The notes under the pieces are model-generated. The model searched no databases. It saw only the letters and a list, made by a program, of their open reading frames with translations, and was not told the origin of the DNA. From Dendrophyllia cribrosa (lineage: Eukaryota > Cnidaria > Anthozoa > Scleractinia > Dendrophylliidae), in the NCBI GenBank assembly GCA_024195265.1, contig JAJLRJ010000005.1, positions 17,663,036 through 17,727,035 of the forward strand: a DNA stretch of 64,000 nucleotides. The letters run 5' to 3'. This document shows, one piece after another, positions 24,139-35,680 of this stretch. The position numbers and the translations under genes were made by a program. Position 1 is the stretch's first letter; each line of letters begins with the position of its first letter.

Positions 24139-25101
24139 TTACCCAATATTCTGAACTTCCCGCATTATGTCATCCATGTTTAGGAACTTTGCCACATTTC
24201 CTTCTTCCTCCGCCATGATCTCCAGGGGTCTTAACCAATCAGAATGAAATACATTCACCGAGCTTTCAAGTCGCATCACTGTTTCCAGTTGATTAGAAAA
24301 CAAATGCTCCGAGGTAAAATTACAGCTTGTTAATATCAATTCTACCTTGTTCTTATACTCTCCAGCCAGGAACTTGGCATGAAATGAAGGCACTTTCTTT
24401 ATTGCAACTATTTTGTTTACAACCCACTGCCCTGGCAATTCAGTCTCAGCAATAACCCTATCGATCTTCTTATTATTCCAACCACAATTTTCTCTGGTGT
24501 ATATCTTATCCAAAGTTTTTTCACTTCTTATACAAGATAAAATAAACTGCAAGCCAGCCCTGTCCATGAAAGGAGTTGTTATGGTAATTCGAGCTCCTTC
24601 CCTGACCCATTTTTTCATTCTAAATTCCAATAAATTTGTAATGTCCTTTCCTGGGTTTAAACCATCATGAAATTCAGCCTCGTTGAAGTCTTTCTCTTCT
24701 TTGACTTCAGGTGCATAGCAGTCGTATTTGCATTCTTTAACAGATGAATGGCCTGCGACTTTCTCATCTTTGCAAGCACTTTCGAATTCTGTAGAATGTT
24801 TACATTCGTCTTTCGACGCATGTGCAGTCAACGAAACAGGGTGATTCAAAACATGCCTAAACGTATCTATTAGTACCTTAGACTTCTTTCCTTGTATCAA
24901 AAGGGATTTTTTCCTTTCATACCAAGTGCAGGTGAACTCTTTGTTCGTGAACTTGTGGGGATTTCCTTCGCCATTCGGTTTGCTCCACGTTCCCGCGTAG
25001 TTCAGTACTATGAATAATTTATCGAGATCTTGAACGTCGCCAGTCCATTCAAAACGATCACCACCTTTTACTGATAACCGTAAGAACTGGGAAGAATCCA
25101 T
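24139..25101 (-). CDS. PLD-like protein, intact copy
   Basis: Single open frame of 320 residues from ATG at 25101. The same frame stays open upstream to about 25206, but without another ATG. The C-terminal third has a phospholipase D-like signature: FHAKFLAGEY gives the H-x-K, and LILTSCNFTSEHL corresponds to the GSxN segment. The acidic residue of the canonical HxKxxxxD motif is not in place and only one such motif is seen, so catalytic activity is doubtful. The N-terminal ~75 residues (FEWTGD, GTWSKPNGEG, WYERKKSLLIQG) form a compact domain that I associate with invertebrate multigene or transposon-linked proteins. The TAA overlaps a good donor (ATTGG|GTAAGTG), so a further 3' exon is possible. 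The gene is divergent from gene 3. Truncated copies recur before genes 4 and 5. Confidence 0.6.
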   Translation of the reverse strand: MDSSQFLRLSVKGGDRFEWTGDVQDLDKLFIVLNYAGTWSKPNGEGNPHKFTNKEFTCTWYERKKSLLIQGKKSKVLIDTFRHVLNHPVSLTAHASKDECKHSTEFESACKDEKVAGHSSVKECKYDCYAPEVKEEKDFNEAEFHDGLNPGKDITNLLEFRMKKWVREGARITITTPFMDRAGLQFILSCIRSEKTLDKIYTRENCGWNNKKIDRVIAETELPGQWVVNKIVAIKKVPSFHAKFLAGEYKNKVELILTSCNFTSEHLFSNQLETVMRLESSVNVFHSDWLRPLEIMAEEEGNVAKFLNMDDIMREVQNIG

Positions 25102-25644
25102 AGTTAACTTGAACTTCCTTGACTTTCTTTGACCTTGTTTCGATTTCACCAGAGCAGATGGCCCGCTTCCGCTGCCGCAACGCTTCAATGGCCCTTTTCG
25201 CGCCAAAATTATCGCGCTGTGTCAGATGAAACTCATGTGACTGGTGTGACTGCTGTTGAAAAGACGAACTTTGTACTGTTGCGCGAATAAAACACTTCCT
25301 TTGATTGGTCAATAATGTGTCATTATTGCAGAGCACCAATCAAAGTTGTTGTACCATTTTGTAAACATAGTTGCCGGTGGATAAATTGCGTTCATTCATA
25401 AAGAAGCGTCACCTGGCTTTCGCGTACTGTGAAGCGAGGTTCGCGAAACTTTAGTATTCGCTGCCAAGGTTAAGTTTTACGTTTTCATCCATTCACAGTC
25501 TCGAAACGAACAACAAATTTGACCGCAGTACAATGCAAAAAGAATGGCGCTTTAATACTGTTCCTTTGCTGTCGCCTCTGAGCGGTCAAAAGACTTCAGT
25601 TCGTTTTGTAGACATCTCCTTGTTGAAAGACGAAGGCGTTGGGA
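25102..25644. promoter_or_regulatory. Bidirectional promoter region, PLD-like gene / gene 3
   Basis: The interval separates the divergent PLD-like gene and the gene 3 start codon. At 25196-25207 the sequence TTTTCGCGCCAAAA matches the E2F consensus (TTTSGCGC). TTTTTCGCGCC also survives at the matching place in the two later units (about 35839-35849 and 59122-59132). Position suggests shared control of both genes; this is untested inference. Confidence 0.35.
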
Positions 25645-25841
25645 ATGGTAAGTATTAACAGTACAAGTGATCACTTGAATTAACAAACGCTTAAAGTGTT
25701 CCATTGGTTTTTTAAAAGCTGATTTACCGCTTTTTCTTCTTCTTTCGCAATTTTATGTTAAAATCCTTGCTTTGAATTTCCCAAAACGCAATTCCCTACT
25801 AACCATGCACAATGTTGTCAATTTCGTTTGCAGGCGGTTAG
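25533..25841 (+). other. Overlapping upstream ORF of gene 3
   Basis: ATG at 25533 opens a 40-codon frame that runs through the end of exon 1 (25647) and stops at TAG three codons into exon 2 (25839-25841). It overlaps the main start codon at 25645-25647 in another frame. Genes 4 (ATG 36147) and 5 (ATG 59424) have an equivalent 41-codon frame that also stops on the third codon after the junction. Confidence 0.5.
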
Positions 25842-28800
25842 CCGCGGAATAAAACAAAGATCAAATCGTAGTTATTATTTGTTTCTTCTCTGGGTGAGTA
25901 CATGTAATTTATTTTGCACAATATTTAAACTTACTACTACCATTAGATTCAGTTAGGCGCGCGTTGCGTTCTTTTATTAATAGTGCTTCGTAATCACATA
26001 CTACGAATTCTTAGGTTACCGTATCTGATCAGGAAAGATATTTCATTTTTCTTCCTTACGTGCATCTATGCTTTTTGACCTAGGTATTAATAGGAAATTG
26101 TTGTGGTAGGATGCCAAGTTTCATTCCATCAGAGCGCGGCGAGTTTTTGAATGGCTTCGTTGAAAGTGGCAGTGAAATTTAGTGCGTTTAAAATTCTTTT
26201 GAATGCCCTCAATTTTTTTGTCTAGTCTTGTAAGCTGACATACTCTTAACGTTGGTCATCAGTAGTTTGAGTCAATATCTTCTACTTTAAACACCGATCT
26301 TCGACATATTTTACAAAATTATACAAACCAATTCAATGAAATCGAAACAAAATCTTTAAATTATATTGCATCATCAGTATTTGTTTATATAATTATGCAA
26401 ATATGTCATGGAGAATGAAAGTGTTGCATTGGTATTTAAATTGTCATTGGCTGATATTAGATTGACAGATATCTCTCAAATTAAGTGGCATTAGGCATAA
26501 TAAATTGAATTTTCTTATTAATTTGGATAATGATGGATTGCACAAGAAGGAAGCTTTTATTCTTAAATGTGTAACTAAATTTAACTTAATTAACATTATA
26601 GTGACATGAGTAATATATTCCTAGTAAAGAGTGGTTTTCTGATTGTCAAAAGTACTTTCGCGATTGTTTTGTTTTTGCATTGCTCAGCTTTGTGATTGGC
26701 TAAAAACTCTTGCACCACTTTCTCAACTAATCAGAAGTAAAACCAAAACTATAATAATTATTGTGACTTGCATGACGCATTTTCCCGTGCTTGGCGCCAG
26801 CTACTTGTACATGTACTTGCTTTGAGTTCTGATTGGTTCATTGGTCCAATGGATTGTCTGTCTGTTGTGATTGGTTTGGGTTTTACAGCACTCACTCAAT
26901 TGAAAACCACTCTATGGGGGCAGTTGTATATGTTGTAGTTAATTTTTTATTCCAGTTAATTTTTGTTTTTCCTTTGTTTCAAATTCATTAGCATATATTA
27001 CCATACCCAAAAACAATGGAAAAATAAAAATTACCTGAGATAAAAAATTAACTACAACATATATAATAAATTGTGGGTTGTACTCTAATGCATTTCTTTT
27101 TATTAGGGAAAATATTTATGGTTTGAACATCAGGATTTTAAATTAGGTTTATTTTAAAAGAAATGCCCTTGTACTATTTTGATATTTATTCTTAAGTTTT
27201 AGTAACTTACACGTACTTTGCTCTTATTCACGTAGTATTTTTATTTTCCAGCCATGTGGCATAGCATTGATATTCTTACATGTCTTTGTGCCTTATGTTG
27301 ATGTAAGTGACTAAAATATACTTCTTATTATTTTATTGAATGCATACCACCATTTTTATTTTGGATTAAATTAGTAATAGTAACTGGACTAAGTATAGTA
27401 CAATTCAGGGAGTAATCGGGCAAGTAATTTCAAATTGGCTGAGCAAGTAATGCACTATTTTGCAAAATGAAACTTGGGATTTGTCTTGAATTTTAAGTTT
27501 TGGCACTTTGGGAGTTAAAAAAGGGCTAAAGGATCTTTGTGGTATTTGTTGTTTTGAAATTATTTTTCAGAATGAAATTCAAAGGGGCTTAATGCCACGA
27601 GGAATAGATTTAGCTGATTTTTGGTCAAAATTATGCTAAAATAACTGATCAGTACAGGTGTACCTTTGAACCCAAAAAAAGATATAAAGTTAATTCTGAA
27701 CTAACCACAGCCATTTTTTATAAATTTTTCTAAGACGTGGAGAAAAAAGTCAAAAATTAAGTGTAACTTTTTCAAGTTGTAATCCATTCCATCCTAGCCA
27801 TCCACTGCTAAAAACACTCATTATTATTATTTATTTATTATTGTTAAGAAAACTAGACATTATTATTATTTTAGATTTCCTTGCTTACAAATATGTCTTC
27901 TGGCTTTTCAAGGTAATTCTTAAATCTGTAGACATGCATAGCTCCTTTAAGATTTTTTTCTTGAACTTTATATACTTTAAAATTGGCTCATGCTCTAGAA
28001 ATAATGCAAAGTGAACATGCAGTCACACTACATTGCTGCTTTACAAAAAAATTAAACAACAGCTTAAAGAAGCTATGTCACCTACAATGTATTTTCAGTA
28101 TCACTTTGAGAAACCAAAAAAATAATTTGTTTCAATGGAAACCTAAAAATAATGGTCCAGTTTGTTTATTAATACTCTATCACTGCACAGAAACTGCCAC
28201 TTGTTATCTATGGCTGCGGAATAGCCAGGATGGAAATGGATTGCAACTTGAAACACTTAGCCAATTTTTTTAAGTTCCTCCCAAGTGTCATGGAAAAATC
28301 ACAGAAAAACGTATTATGGTTTGTTCTTCCTTGAAGAAATCACTTGATATTATCTTCCTGGTGTTCTAAAAGCAATTTTGTATTTGAGCGAAGGTTTTTT
28401 GTTCTATGAGTGTATTAATTTTTTACCAAAACACAGCAAAATCTGTGTGATGATGCCCCTTTAACACTCTGGTTCAGAAGCATAATATAAAAAAGGGTGT
28501 GTTATGTTTGACTGTCTAGGCTACCAATCCATGCTCTGCATCTCAGTTTTGGGTGGTACATGCTGATGGAACAACTTTGTGCGAAGACTGTGGAAGTTGC
28601 CCTCCTGGTCAAGGCCTTTCTCATGAGTGTGGAAAACAGATATCGTCAAATGCAATGGTGACTTGTGTATCGTGTCAAGCGGGCATATCCTTCTCCAGTG
28701 AATATGATATGTCCAGGTGTACTCCTTGTGGCGCTTCTTGCTCAGAGGATCAGGTGGTGCTACAAAACTGCACACCCACGACGAATGTGAAATGTGACAA

Positions 28801-31800
28801 ACAGTGCTACAGCAAGGACAGGTAAAATACTACATCTGTACAATGCATTGTATATCATAAAATTTAGGTCAGTGAAGGCAGTTTTTTCTTTTGGTGTCCA
28901 ATGGAAAATAATTATTATGTAACAGTAAAAAAGAAAATAATAATCTCTTATAGGCTTTCCTGTTTGTTGCCTCCCAATGTTTCATGAAGGGCTCATAAGA
29001 ATAAAACCACTACAGTTGTACATAATTTTTTGTTGAAAAAATATGTGGACACCGTATCCCTTCTGTATGCAAAATAGCTATACACCTGCAGATGTACATT
29101 GAACTTTAAGTTATTTGTGTACACGTTTCTTGGCCAGTTAGGTTGGTTTCAATCACATGAAACTCTTTAAGATTTATTGCAATATGTGTTTCATGATTTT
29201 ATTCTTACAATAATTAACTGATCTATTTTTTAGTTGGATTGTGGTTCAGTGCATACTTTTTACTTTCCCTATTTTATAGGTATTATTATGATGACCTTGG
29301 AAGTTGCATGTCTTGTTCAAAATGCTGTGGTGATAACAAAGATGTGGTGGAAAATGAGTGTAAACAGAAATTAGCAGCAGCATCAAACAAGATCTGCTCT
29401 TTTCTCAGCAGTGTAAATCGGTGTGATACTACAACTACAGTGTCATCTATACAAGAAACCACCACAGTCCTGAACACTGCAACCCCAGTGCCTTTTACTT
29501 TAACCAGAGCAAGAGCTGCCACAATGAATCTTACTGCCAGTACCCACCAAATTACTCTCACCCAGGGTGCTCAAAGCAGTCCTCATCTGTCAAAAACAAA
29601 GCAGGACTTAAACAACTCAGCAAATGTCATTGTTCCTGTGGCAATAAGTATAGGGCTGCTGCTATTAATAATTGTTGCTGGTTGTTTGACTTACTTTCTG
29701 TACTCAAGGGGAAGATGCAGTTACCTAAGACGTCAATGTGATACTGAAATGACAATTCAGTATTCACCAAATGGCCAGACTTGGGTGGTAATGAATGGTG
29801 AAGGTAAATGTTTATTTTCATTTTCGGTGGTAGTTTGTTTATTTTTTTACATTAGTTTTGGTGTGTTATTCTGTCTGTAGGTTCATGCAGTACGCACATA
29901 TTATTGTCTCCCTCTGGGTTTTTGGTAGAACAGGATTATGTCCACTATTTGACCACTGTTAGTACAAACTTAAGGAGTTTGGGGGAATTCTCTCCTGGAA
30001 GCGTTTTGGAGAAAAAAAAATTAACCCTGTGAAACCAATTGGCCAAATTGTATTTATATAAAGAGAAACAACACACTAAATTGATATTTGATACTTCTGT
30101 TGTGTGATGCTACCAGTCACCTTCATGTAGTAATATTTTTCTACAATAGGTGTGTCATGCCAAAAATTAACAAACATTAACAAAGTACATGTAAAGCTGG
30201 GAGGAATCACTCCAGCAGAATCAAGTGAACCATTGTTAAGCAAGGTAAGTTAATGTACAATTACTTTTTTTATTTGTAAAAAAAATATGTTTATGTTACA
30301 TGAAGTAGCAAAATTAATGATGGAAGGTTATAAGGGGGGTTGGTATGCAGGTGCTTGGGCCATAGGCAACAACAACAAGGGTTGTTTGTACTTCTCCTTC
30401 CTCAGTAACCTTCACCCCCCTCCCCCACCCCTCCCTCCAACCACCACCACTGATGGTGCGCTAGTACCGGTCAGCGGTACTATAGATAAGGACACGCGCC
30501 TCTCGTTCTGTATTACACAGTTGTGCCTGAAGTTGCTTCACCTGAATCGTGTCATCAATCGACCAACCCTCCCTTCCCTGGCGGTGCTAGTCTCTCACAG
30601 GAGGTTTAGGCTTCGTATTTTGCTAGCTACAGTACATGTAGGATTCACTCACAGTTTGCTGATGCTGATGCAGTGGCTTTTTTCTTTGCTAATTCACACT
30701 CTTGACAAACTAGACGTTGACTCTGCACTAATTTTTCCTGTTTAGGAAAAGCATTCCCTATGTATTTATGAGTAAGTCACTTAATTAGCATGCGTGAAAA
30801 TTAGTCGTTAAAATGTCGAACATGCACAGTTGTTGTATGGGTTACATTCCTGACACATGATGACTTGGTCAAATTGAATAATACCAGATGTTCTATCATT
30901 TCCAGTGTTACTGACCTACTTAAGTCAGAGCCACTTACATGTGTATTTCACATTAACAAATCTTTTGAAATGATCTGTTTTAAAAACTTAGCATGCAAAT
31001 ACTATAACACACACTGATTGTATGCTTTAAATAATTTTTTTTATGCATTAATAATGCAGGAGTCACCAATCTCCTCATGTTTGAGCCAAGAGATCAAGAA
31101 TACAAAGAAAGGTATCACTTTAAACATGTTTAGGTGCATTGACTTTTCTTCCGTTTTTGGAAACAATTCTCTCCATCTGTGTTATTTGGAATAACAATAA
31201 TATTATTTTTATATCACGGAAAGCAGATTATGGAATAGTAGTAGTAAGCCCAGATATTACACATACATGTAATTATACTGCAGTAAGGTATGAAAAGTCT
31301 GTCCACGCACAGTGGACTGAATAAAAGCTAGGAAGCTCAACACTGCCACCGGTAATGCTCACAGTTAATCACTGTCATCATAGCATGCAATGTAGTAATG
31401 GACAGAATTCATTTGAGGCATTTGTCTAACACTATAACTATATACATGTATGCTGAGAAATTATCATTTAGTGAACTGACAGTTGAGCTTCTTTGCTTGC
31501 ATTCAGTCCACTGCATGACCTTTCATTTACCTCACTGCACTTATGTATGTAAATTATGGTATTTTTTGTGAATGGCCTTGGCCCAATAACGAACACGATC
31601 AAAGAAAGACGACTCTGTTTTGCTGGCCGCACTACTAGAGAAGCAAGGACGAACTGGCTAAGTGATACTTTGCTGTGGAACCCGAGCCATGGGTACTTTT
31701 CAGTTTGTTGACCATCACATGCCTACATTGACCAATTAGTTGATGATACAGTGTGCCTCCTAAATAAACTGCCGACAGCAATGGAAGACTAAGAAAGATG

Positions 31801-32028
31801 GGAGGAATGAGTCAGAGGGGTCTGAGGTGCCTTAATTCAGACAACTTTTGTAAACATTTTACATTTAGTTAATAACTATTTTAATAAGTAATCATTTTTA
31901 ATTATAGCTTAACTTTATACAGTTCTAATGAAGTTTTATTTTGTATCTTTTATCTTTATTATTTTGTGCCGTACCTGGAAACTAGGTCTTAATTCACTGA
32001 TCACATTAAATAAAGGATTGATTGATTG

Positions 32029-32070
<42 letters not shown>

Positions 32071-32571
32071 GTGGGTTAGAGGGAGACATGCAGGTCTGGG
32101 ATCTCAACCCAGTGTCTGTTTATAAGACGTTTCCCCCTATACAGGCTGTAGGAGATTTAACTGTAGTGATTAAATTTGTCTGCATTGAAGCTCTATATAA
32201 TGATAAAATATATGGTTAGGTTGAAGTTTCATTAATCCAATATTTTTTGTTTTTAATTTTTAGTGTCTAAGCTACTTAGTAGCTTACTGGAGGATGAAAA
32301 TGCCCTAAAAGAAATCTGTGTGCGTCTGGACACACCTGTACCAGGGTGTGGTCACTACAGAGAAGTTGCCCAGTATTATGGATTGAATCATTACGAGATT
32401 GTCTCAGTCCTTGAAAAACATCCTGGGGGTCCAACAAGGGCACTGATTGAAAAGTTAGCTGCTACTCATACCGAGCTAACAGTTGAGGAGTTTGCTGCTG
32501 TGGTGGAAGATAAGACTAAGAGAAACGATGTTTCTCAATGGTTGAGGGAGCATGATTTGGCAGAAGATTAA
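25645..32571 (+). CDS. Gene 3: TNFR-like receptor with death domain
   Basis: Eight exons: exon 1 ends with the ATG (25645-25647), then 25834-25893, 27252-27302, 28520-28821, 29280-29803, 30150-30244, 31060-31111, 32264-32571 (TAA); 1395 nt, 464 residues, all phases consistent. Exons 2-3 form a long signal peptide (SYYLFLLWPCGIALIFLHVF). Exons 4-5 hold about three cysteine-rich repeats (CEDCGSCPPGQG, CTPCGASC, CMSCSKCCGDN), a Ser/Thr-rich stalk probably O-glycosylated, and the membrane helix (IVPVAISIGLLLLIIVAGCL). A short tail leads to a death domain (LKEICVRLDTPVPGCGHYRE). There is no ZU5-UPA, unlike gene 2. Role by family: plasma-membrane TNF-type receptor that recruits death-fold adaptors. 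The death-domain exon looks identical to that of gene 4. The start was chosen because the frame of exon 2 is open from that ATG and blocked by a stop above it. Confidence 0.78.
26628..26913. mobile_element. MITE with AGAGTGGTTTTC ends, 286 bp
   Basis: Perfect 12-bp inverted ends AGAGTGGTTTTC / GAAAACCACTCT. Internal ATTGG-type motifs recur in both orientations (GATTGGCTAA, TGATTGGTTC). No ORF. I could not define a target duplication, so the superfamily is open. Confidence 0.6.
26927..27064. mobile_element. Palindromic MITE, about 138 bp
   Basis: Near-complete foldback: TATATGTTGTAGTTAATT... and its reverse complement at the right end give inverted repeats of at least 24 bp, with further pairing inside (AATTTTTGTTTTTCC against GGAAAAATAAAAATT). 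Flanking TA would fit a Tc1/mariner-type insertion, but the ends are themselves TA-rich. Confidence 0.6.
27303..28519 (+). other. Gene 3 intron 3
   Basis: Joins the signal-peptide exon to the first TNFR exon in phase 0. It includes copy 2 of the dispersed repeat at 28096-28370; otherwise AT-rich with nothing recognised. Confidence 0.55.
28096..28370 (+). repeat. Dispersed repeat, copy 2 (mate at 2041-2330)
   Basis: Shares AATGGTCCAGTTTG, GATTGCAACTTGAA and TATGGTTTGTTCTTCC-like blocks, in order, with 2041-2330. Confidence 0.5.
31112..32263 (+). other. Gene 3 intron 7
   Basis: Carries the LINE remnant 31570-32030 and the (AAT)n tail. The left edge of the recent segmental duplication is at about 31697, inside this remnant. 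The intron ends TTTTTAG before the death-domain exon. Confidence 0.6.
31570..32069 (+). mobile_element. LINE 3' end with (AAT)n tail
   Basis: Broken frames give a C-terminal LINE-like segment (TLLWNPSHG, then YIDQLVDDT and LPTAMED), followed by an untranslated tail ending AAATAAAGGATTGATTGAT and then (AAT)n at 32031-32069. Heavily 5'-truncated. Part of the same remnant recurs at 53632-53992 because of the segmental duplication. Confidence 0.65.
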
Positions 32572-33998
32572 AATTTGTATCTTTCACTATTGTGGTTTTA
32601 TTATTCGATTATTGTGTTTTTGTAGGCACATCAGTACATCTAGCCAATTTATGTATACATTAGTCAATTCTAAAGGGAATAATTTTCCTAATTATTGTTG
32701 GGGCGGTCATTTGGAAATTTGAAAAAAAGGTTAATTTTGAATGTACCTTGTACAAGCATAACTGAACGTACATGTATTAATTACTGTTCATTTAATTTTT
32801 TTGATTGTATACATGGTATATACTTGTAGTTAACCATTATATCCATTACATGATATGATATTTTCAGTGATTTTATTCTTGTAGTTAGACATTTTATTCA
32901 ATGATCTGTAACTAAAGTGGCTTTCTTTTTTACAAAACGAAAATGATTGCATGTTCACAAAGAACCTTAGGGGACTGATACGTTGTAATTTTACAATTAA
33001 TTATAATTGTAATGTACATGTATATATATATATATATATGTATAACCAAATTCAGTAAGAAGGAGAATGACATCCAGGGTAATTGTTTGTAAATTTAAAA
33101 ATAAATCTCTTAATAAGCAAACATATGAGCATAACATGTTTTCTAAAATTAATATTGGTTAATAATTTTTTTGTATCAAATAATAACATGTTTTCTAAAA
33201 TTAATATTGGTTAATCATATTTTTTGTATCAAACAGTTTCTGTTTTAAGTACTGCATTTGTTGACTAATAGTAATGTAAGTATTTTTTATTGTATTTTGT
33301 TTAAAACATTTTGATTTTTTTAAACTATTTTTTTTTTTCAGTTGAAGAAGTGTTAAATTTTCAGTGAAAAATGTTTTTTAATCATTTACTTGGAGTGTTC
33401 AAATTTGGATTACTGGTCAATGTCATTGTTCTCCTTTGTATCAAATACACAGCAGATGTCAAAACATCAAGAAATGTTTGAAATGTATGCTGACGTCTGT
33501 AAATAGATAGTAAATTTGCAATCAGACAATTATTGTTTCAGTTGCACATTAAGTTGCAAGAGTGTGGCATGGCTGAGGTGTCAAATAGTACTGAATTTTT
33601 TTTTGTGAAAGATATTTTGTATGGTACATGTATTTAATACAGTACTTTAATAGATCAATTTTTCTTTATTTGTGTATGATTTTGAAATAAAAACCCCCAA
33701 AATGTAACTTTTTAATCTTTTAGCAATAACATAAGGCAATAGCCCATAATCAAACAAGATAGGAGGTGCACAATGGAAAATGTTAATGTTACAAATCGCA
33801 CTATTGAGACACCATGCTAATAACCAACACTGGAATAATATTATGGACAGGAGTCGTGTTCCCAGTGATTACGATTTACTGAAAATATTCCCACTTTTAC
33901 AAACTCTCTTTATTACAAGCACCAGGTTATGGTCCCGCACAGGTGTCTGGTTATATACAGTAGGAGTTGACTGTAATCAAATAACAAGTCTCTGGTAA
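32572..33998 (+). other. 3' flank of gene 3
   Basis: AT-rich. It contains a TA run (33019-33040), a short repeated block ending TTGTATCAAA (33135-33235) and several AATAAA motifs that could serve polyadenylation. 33810-33990 is the block shared with about 22700-22880. No gene was recognised. Confidence 0.5.
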
Positions 33999-34566
33999 AG
34001 GGGCTATGTCGCGAGGTTTTGCCTAATTTTAGTAACTTTAATTTACACTTTTATCTATCAAAATTCTTTTGTTCGCTGATACGAAACAGGACTCGAAACG
34101 GAACCAGCGGTCACGTACACAAGAACTATTGCTTGTTTTGATTTAAGTCCAACAATTTCATCGTTCTTTTCTCAAGCGAAACAAAATCAGAAAAATGTTA
34201 GGTTTGTCTGTGGCGATAAAGAAGTACAAAGCGAAGACTCTGGTACCATGTTAATATGCTGAAGTGTACTATATTTAGCCAACAGAGAAGAAGAACCTTC
34301 GTCCATGACATTCCATGGTCAACTGATTTCTATCGCTGCTCGTACATATTGAGAAATTTAGCCGTACGATTTCAGAATCGGAAAAATAACCAGGCGAAAA
34401 TCAAGACAAATAGATTATTTACATATGTGAAAAATCTGAGACCATTTGGTGAACACAGCACTGCAGGATTAAATGGATTCGACGATGATGGCGTAAACTT
34501 GAAAAACAGCCACCGGACGTTTTTCAAGATTGTAGCTTGCGTGACACCTCGCGACATAGCCCCTTT
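33999..34566. mobile_element. TTAA-flanked MITE (AGGGGCTATGTCGCGAG ends), copy A
   Basis: The left end AGGGGCTATGTCGCGAGGT and right end ACCTCGCGACATAGCCCCT are inverted repeats. TTAA follows the right end; the left flank has TAA, where copy B (57383) keeps the full TTAA. TTAA duplications are typical of piggyBac-like elements. The open frames inside are chance and encode no transposase. This copy was inserted before the A/B duplication. Confidence 0.7.
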
Positions 34567-34683
34567 AAGAAGGTCTGTTATTAATGCTGTGCCGGTTTGT
34601 AACCCTCAGAGCCTCTCATTTTGTTCAATAAAGATATTAAACCAAACTGATTCACATGGGGATAATTTGTAACACGTACTAAC

Positions 34684-35680
34684 TTCCTTCATTATGTCGT
34701 CCATGTTTAGGAACTTTGCCATATTTATTTCTTCCTCGGCCATGACCTCCAGGGGTCTTAACCAATCAGAATGAAATACATTCACTAAACTTTCAAGTCG
34801 CATCACTGTTTCCAGTTGATTAGAGAACAAATGCTCCGAGGTAAAATTACAACTTGTTAATATTAATTCTACCTTGTTCTTATACTCCCCAGCCAGGAAC
34901 TTGGCATAAAATGAAGGTGCAACCATTTTGTTTACAACCCACTGCCGTGGCAATTCAGTCTCGGCAATAACCCAATCGATGTTCTGATTATTCCGACCAC
35001 AATTGTCTCTGGTGAAAGCCATCAAACTTTATTTATGTGTCAACGGCTTTATAGCTTAATTTTTCAATTGAGCTTGTAGCGATATTTCTCTGTTTACAAA
35101 CATTACGTCAAATTTGTTTTGTTATTCAAATTTGCCAAAAAGAACTATTTATTTCAACACCATTAATAACAATAGGTGACGTAACGAGAAATAACGCTAT
35201 TGGTAACATCTAAGTAAGAACTTGTAATTAAAAACTAATAACTAATTTCTAAAATATTAACTGATTTATACTCACAACTAATTTCTAAGCTATTTACAGA
35301 TTCGTACTGGTGTATCTTATCCAAAGTTTTCTTACTTCTCAAACAGTATAAAATAAACTGTAAGCCAGCCTTGCCCATGAAAGGAGTTGTTATGGTAATT
35401 CAGCCCCTTCCCTGGCCCATTTTCTCAATTCTTATGAATTTGCAATGGGCTTTCCTGGGTTTACTAGAATTTGGAACTAAAAAGTTCGGTGGCTGCGGGG
35501 CACTTGGTTAAAACTTGAAAAATTTTATATAAAAAGTACAAATAATAAAATTCAGCCTCGTTGAAGTCTTCCTCTTTCTTGATTTCGGGTGCAACGCAAT
35601 GGTTGTTGCATTCTTTGATAGATGAATGGCTTGCGACTTCCTCATCTTTGCAAGCACTTTCTGTAAGAATGTTTTTCGCG
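34684..35680 (-). pseudogene. PLD-like pseudogene, copy A
   Basis: Homologous to the intact gene at 24139-25101 but broken. The 3' part (35014-34684) keeps the H-x-K region (the His is Tyr here: FYAKFLAGEY) and the TSCNFTSEHL segment. A 293-bp insert at 35015-35307, flanked by TGGTG on both sides, splits the frame. The next part (35308 to about 35460) has lost codons and is followed by foreign sequence. The part at about 35545-35680 covers the acidic middle region, and the region for the first ~110 residues is missing. It cannot make the full protein. Confidence 0.7.
35015..35307. mobile_element. Insertion with TGGTG duplication inside PLD pseudogene A
   Basis: The intact gene reads CTCTGGTGTATC without a break. 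Here the same site is opened by 293 bases with TGGTG at 35010-35014 and again at 35308-35312. No inverted ends or ORF were seen, so the class is unknown (SINE-like or solo fragment). The same insert is at 58454-58745, so it predates the A/B duplication. Confidence 0.65.

Larger units (their letters stand above)
25894..27251 (+). other. Gene 3 intron 2
   Basis: Intron between the two signal-peptide exons, containing two non-autonomous inverted-repeat elements (26628-26913 and 26927-27064). The remainder is AT-rich and partly alignable with 36455-37119. Confidence 0.6.

Noticed and set aside
23785..24218. Two overlapping ~110-codon plus frames
   Set aside because: They run through the Harbinger-like terminal repeat and poly-G; no protein family resemblance.
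30287..30745. 152-codon frame in gene 3 intron 6
   Set aside because: Low-complexity Pro/Thr start, no domain, and exons 30150-30244 and 31060-31111 join correctly across it.
34256..34672. 138-codon plus frame (and copy at 57640-58041)
   Set aside because: Lies almost wholly in the TTAA MITE and its flank; a chance frame duplicated with the segment.
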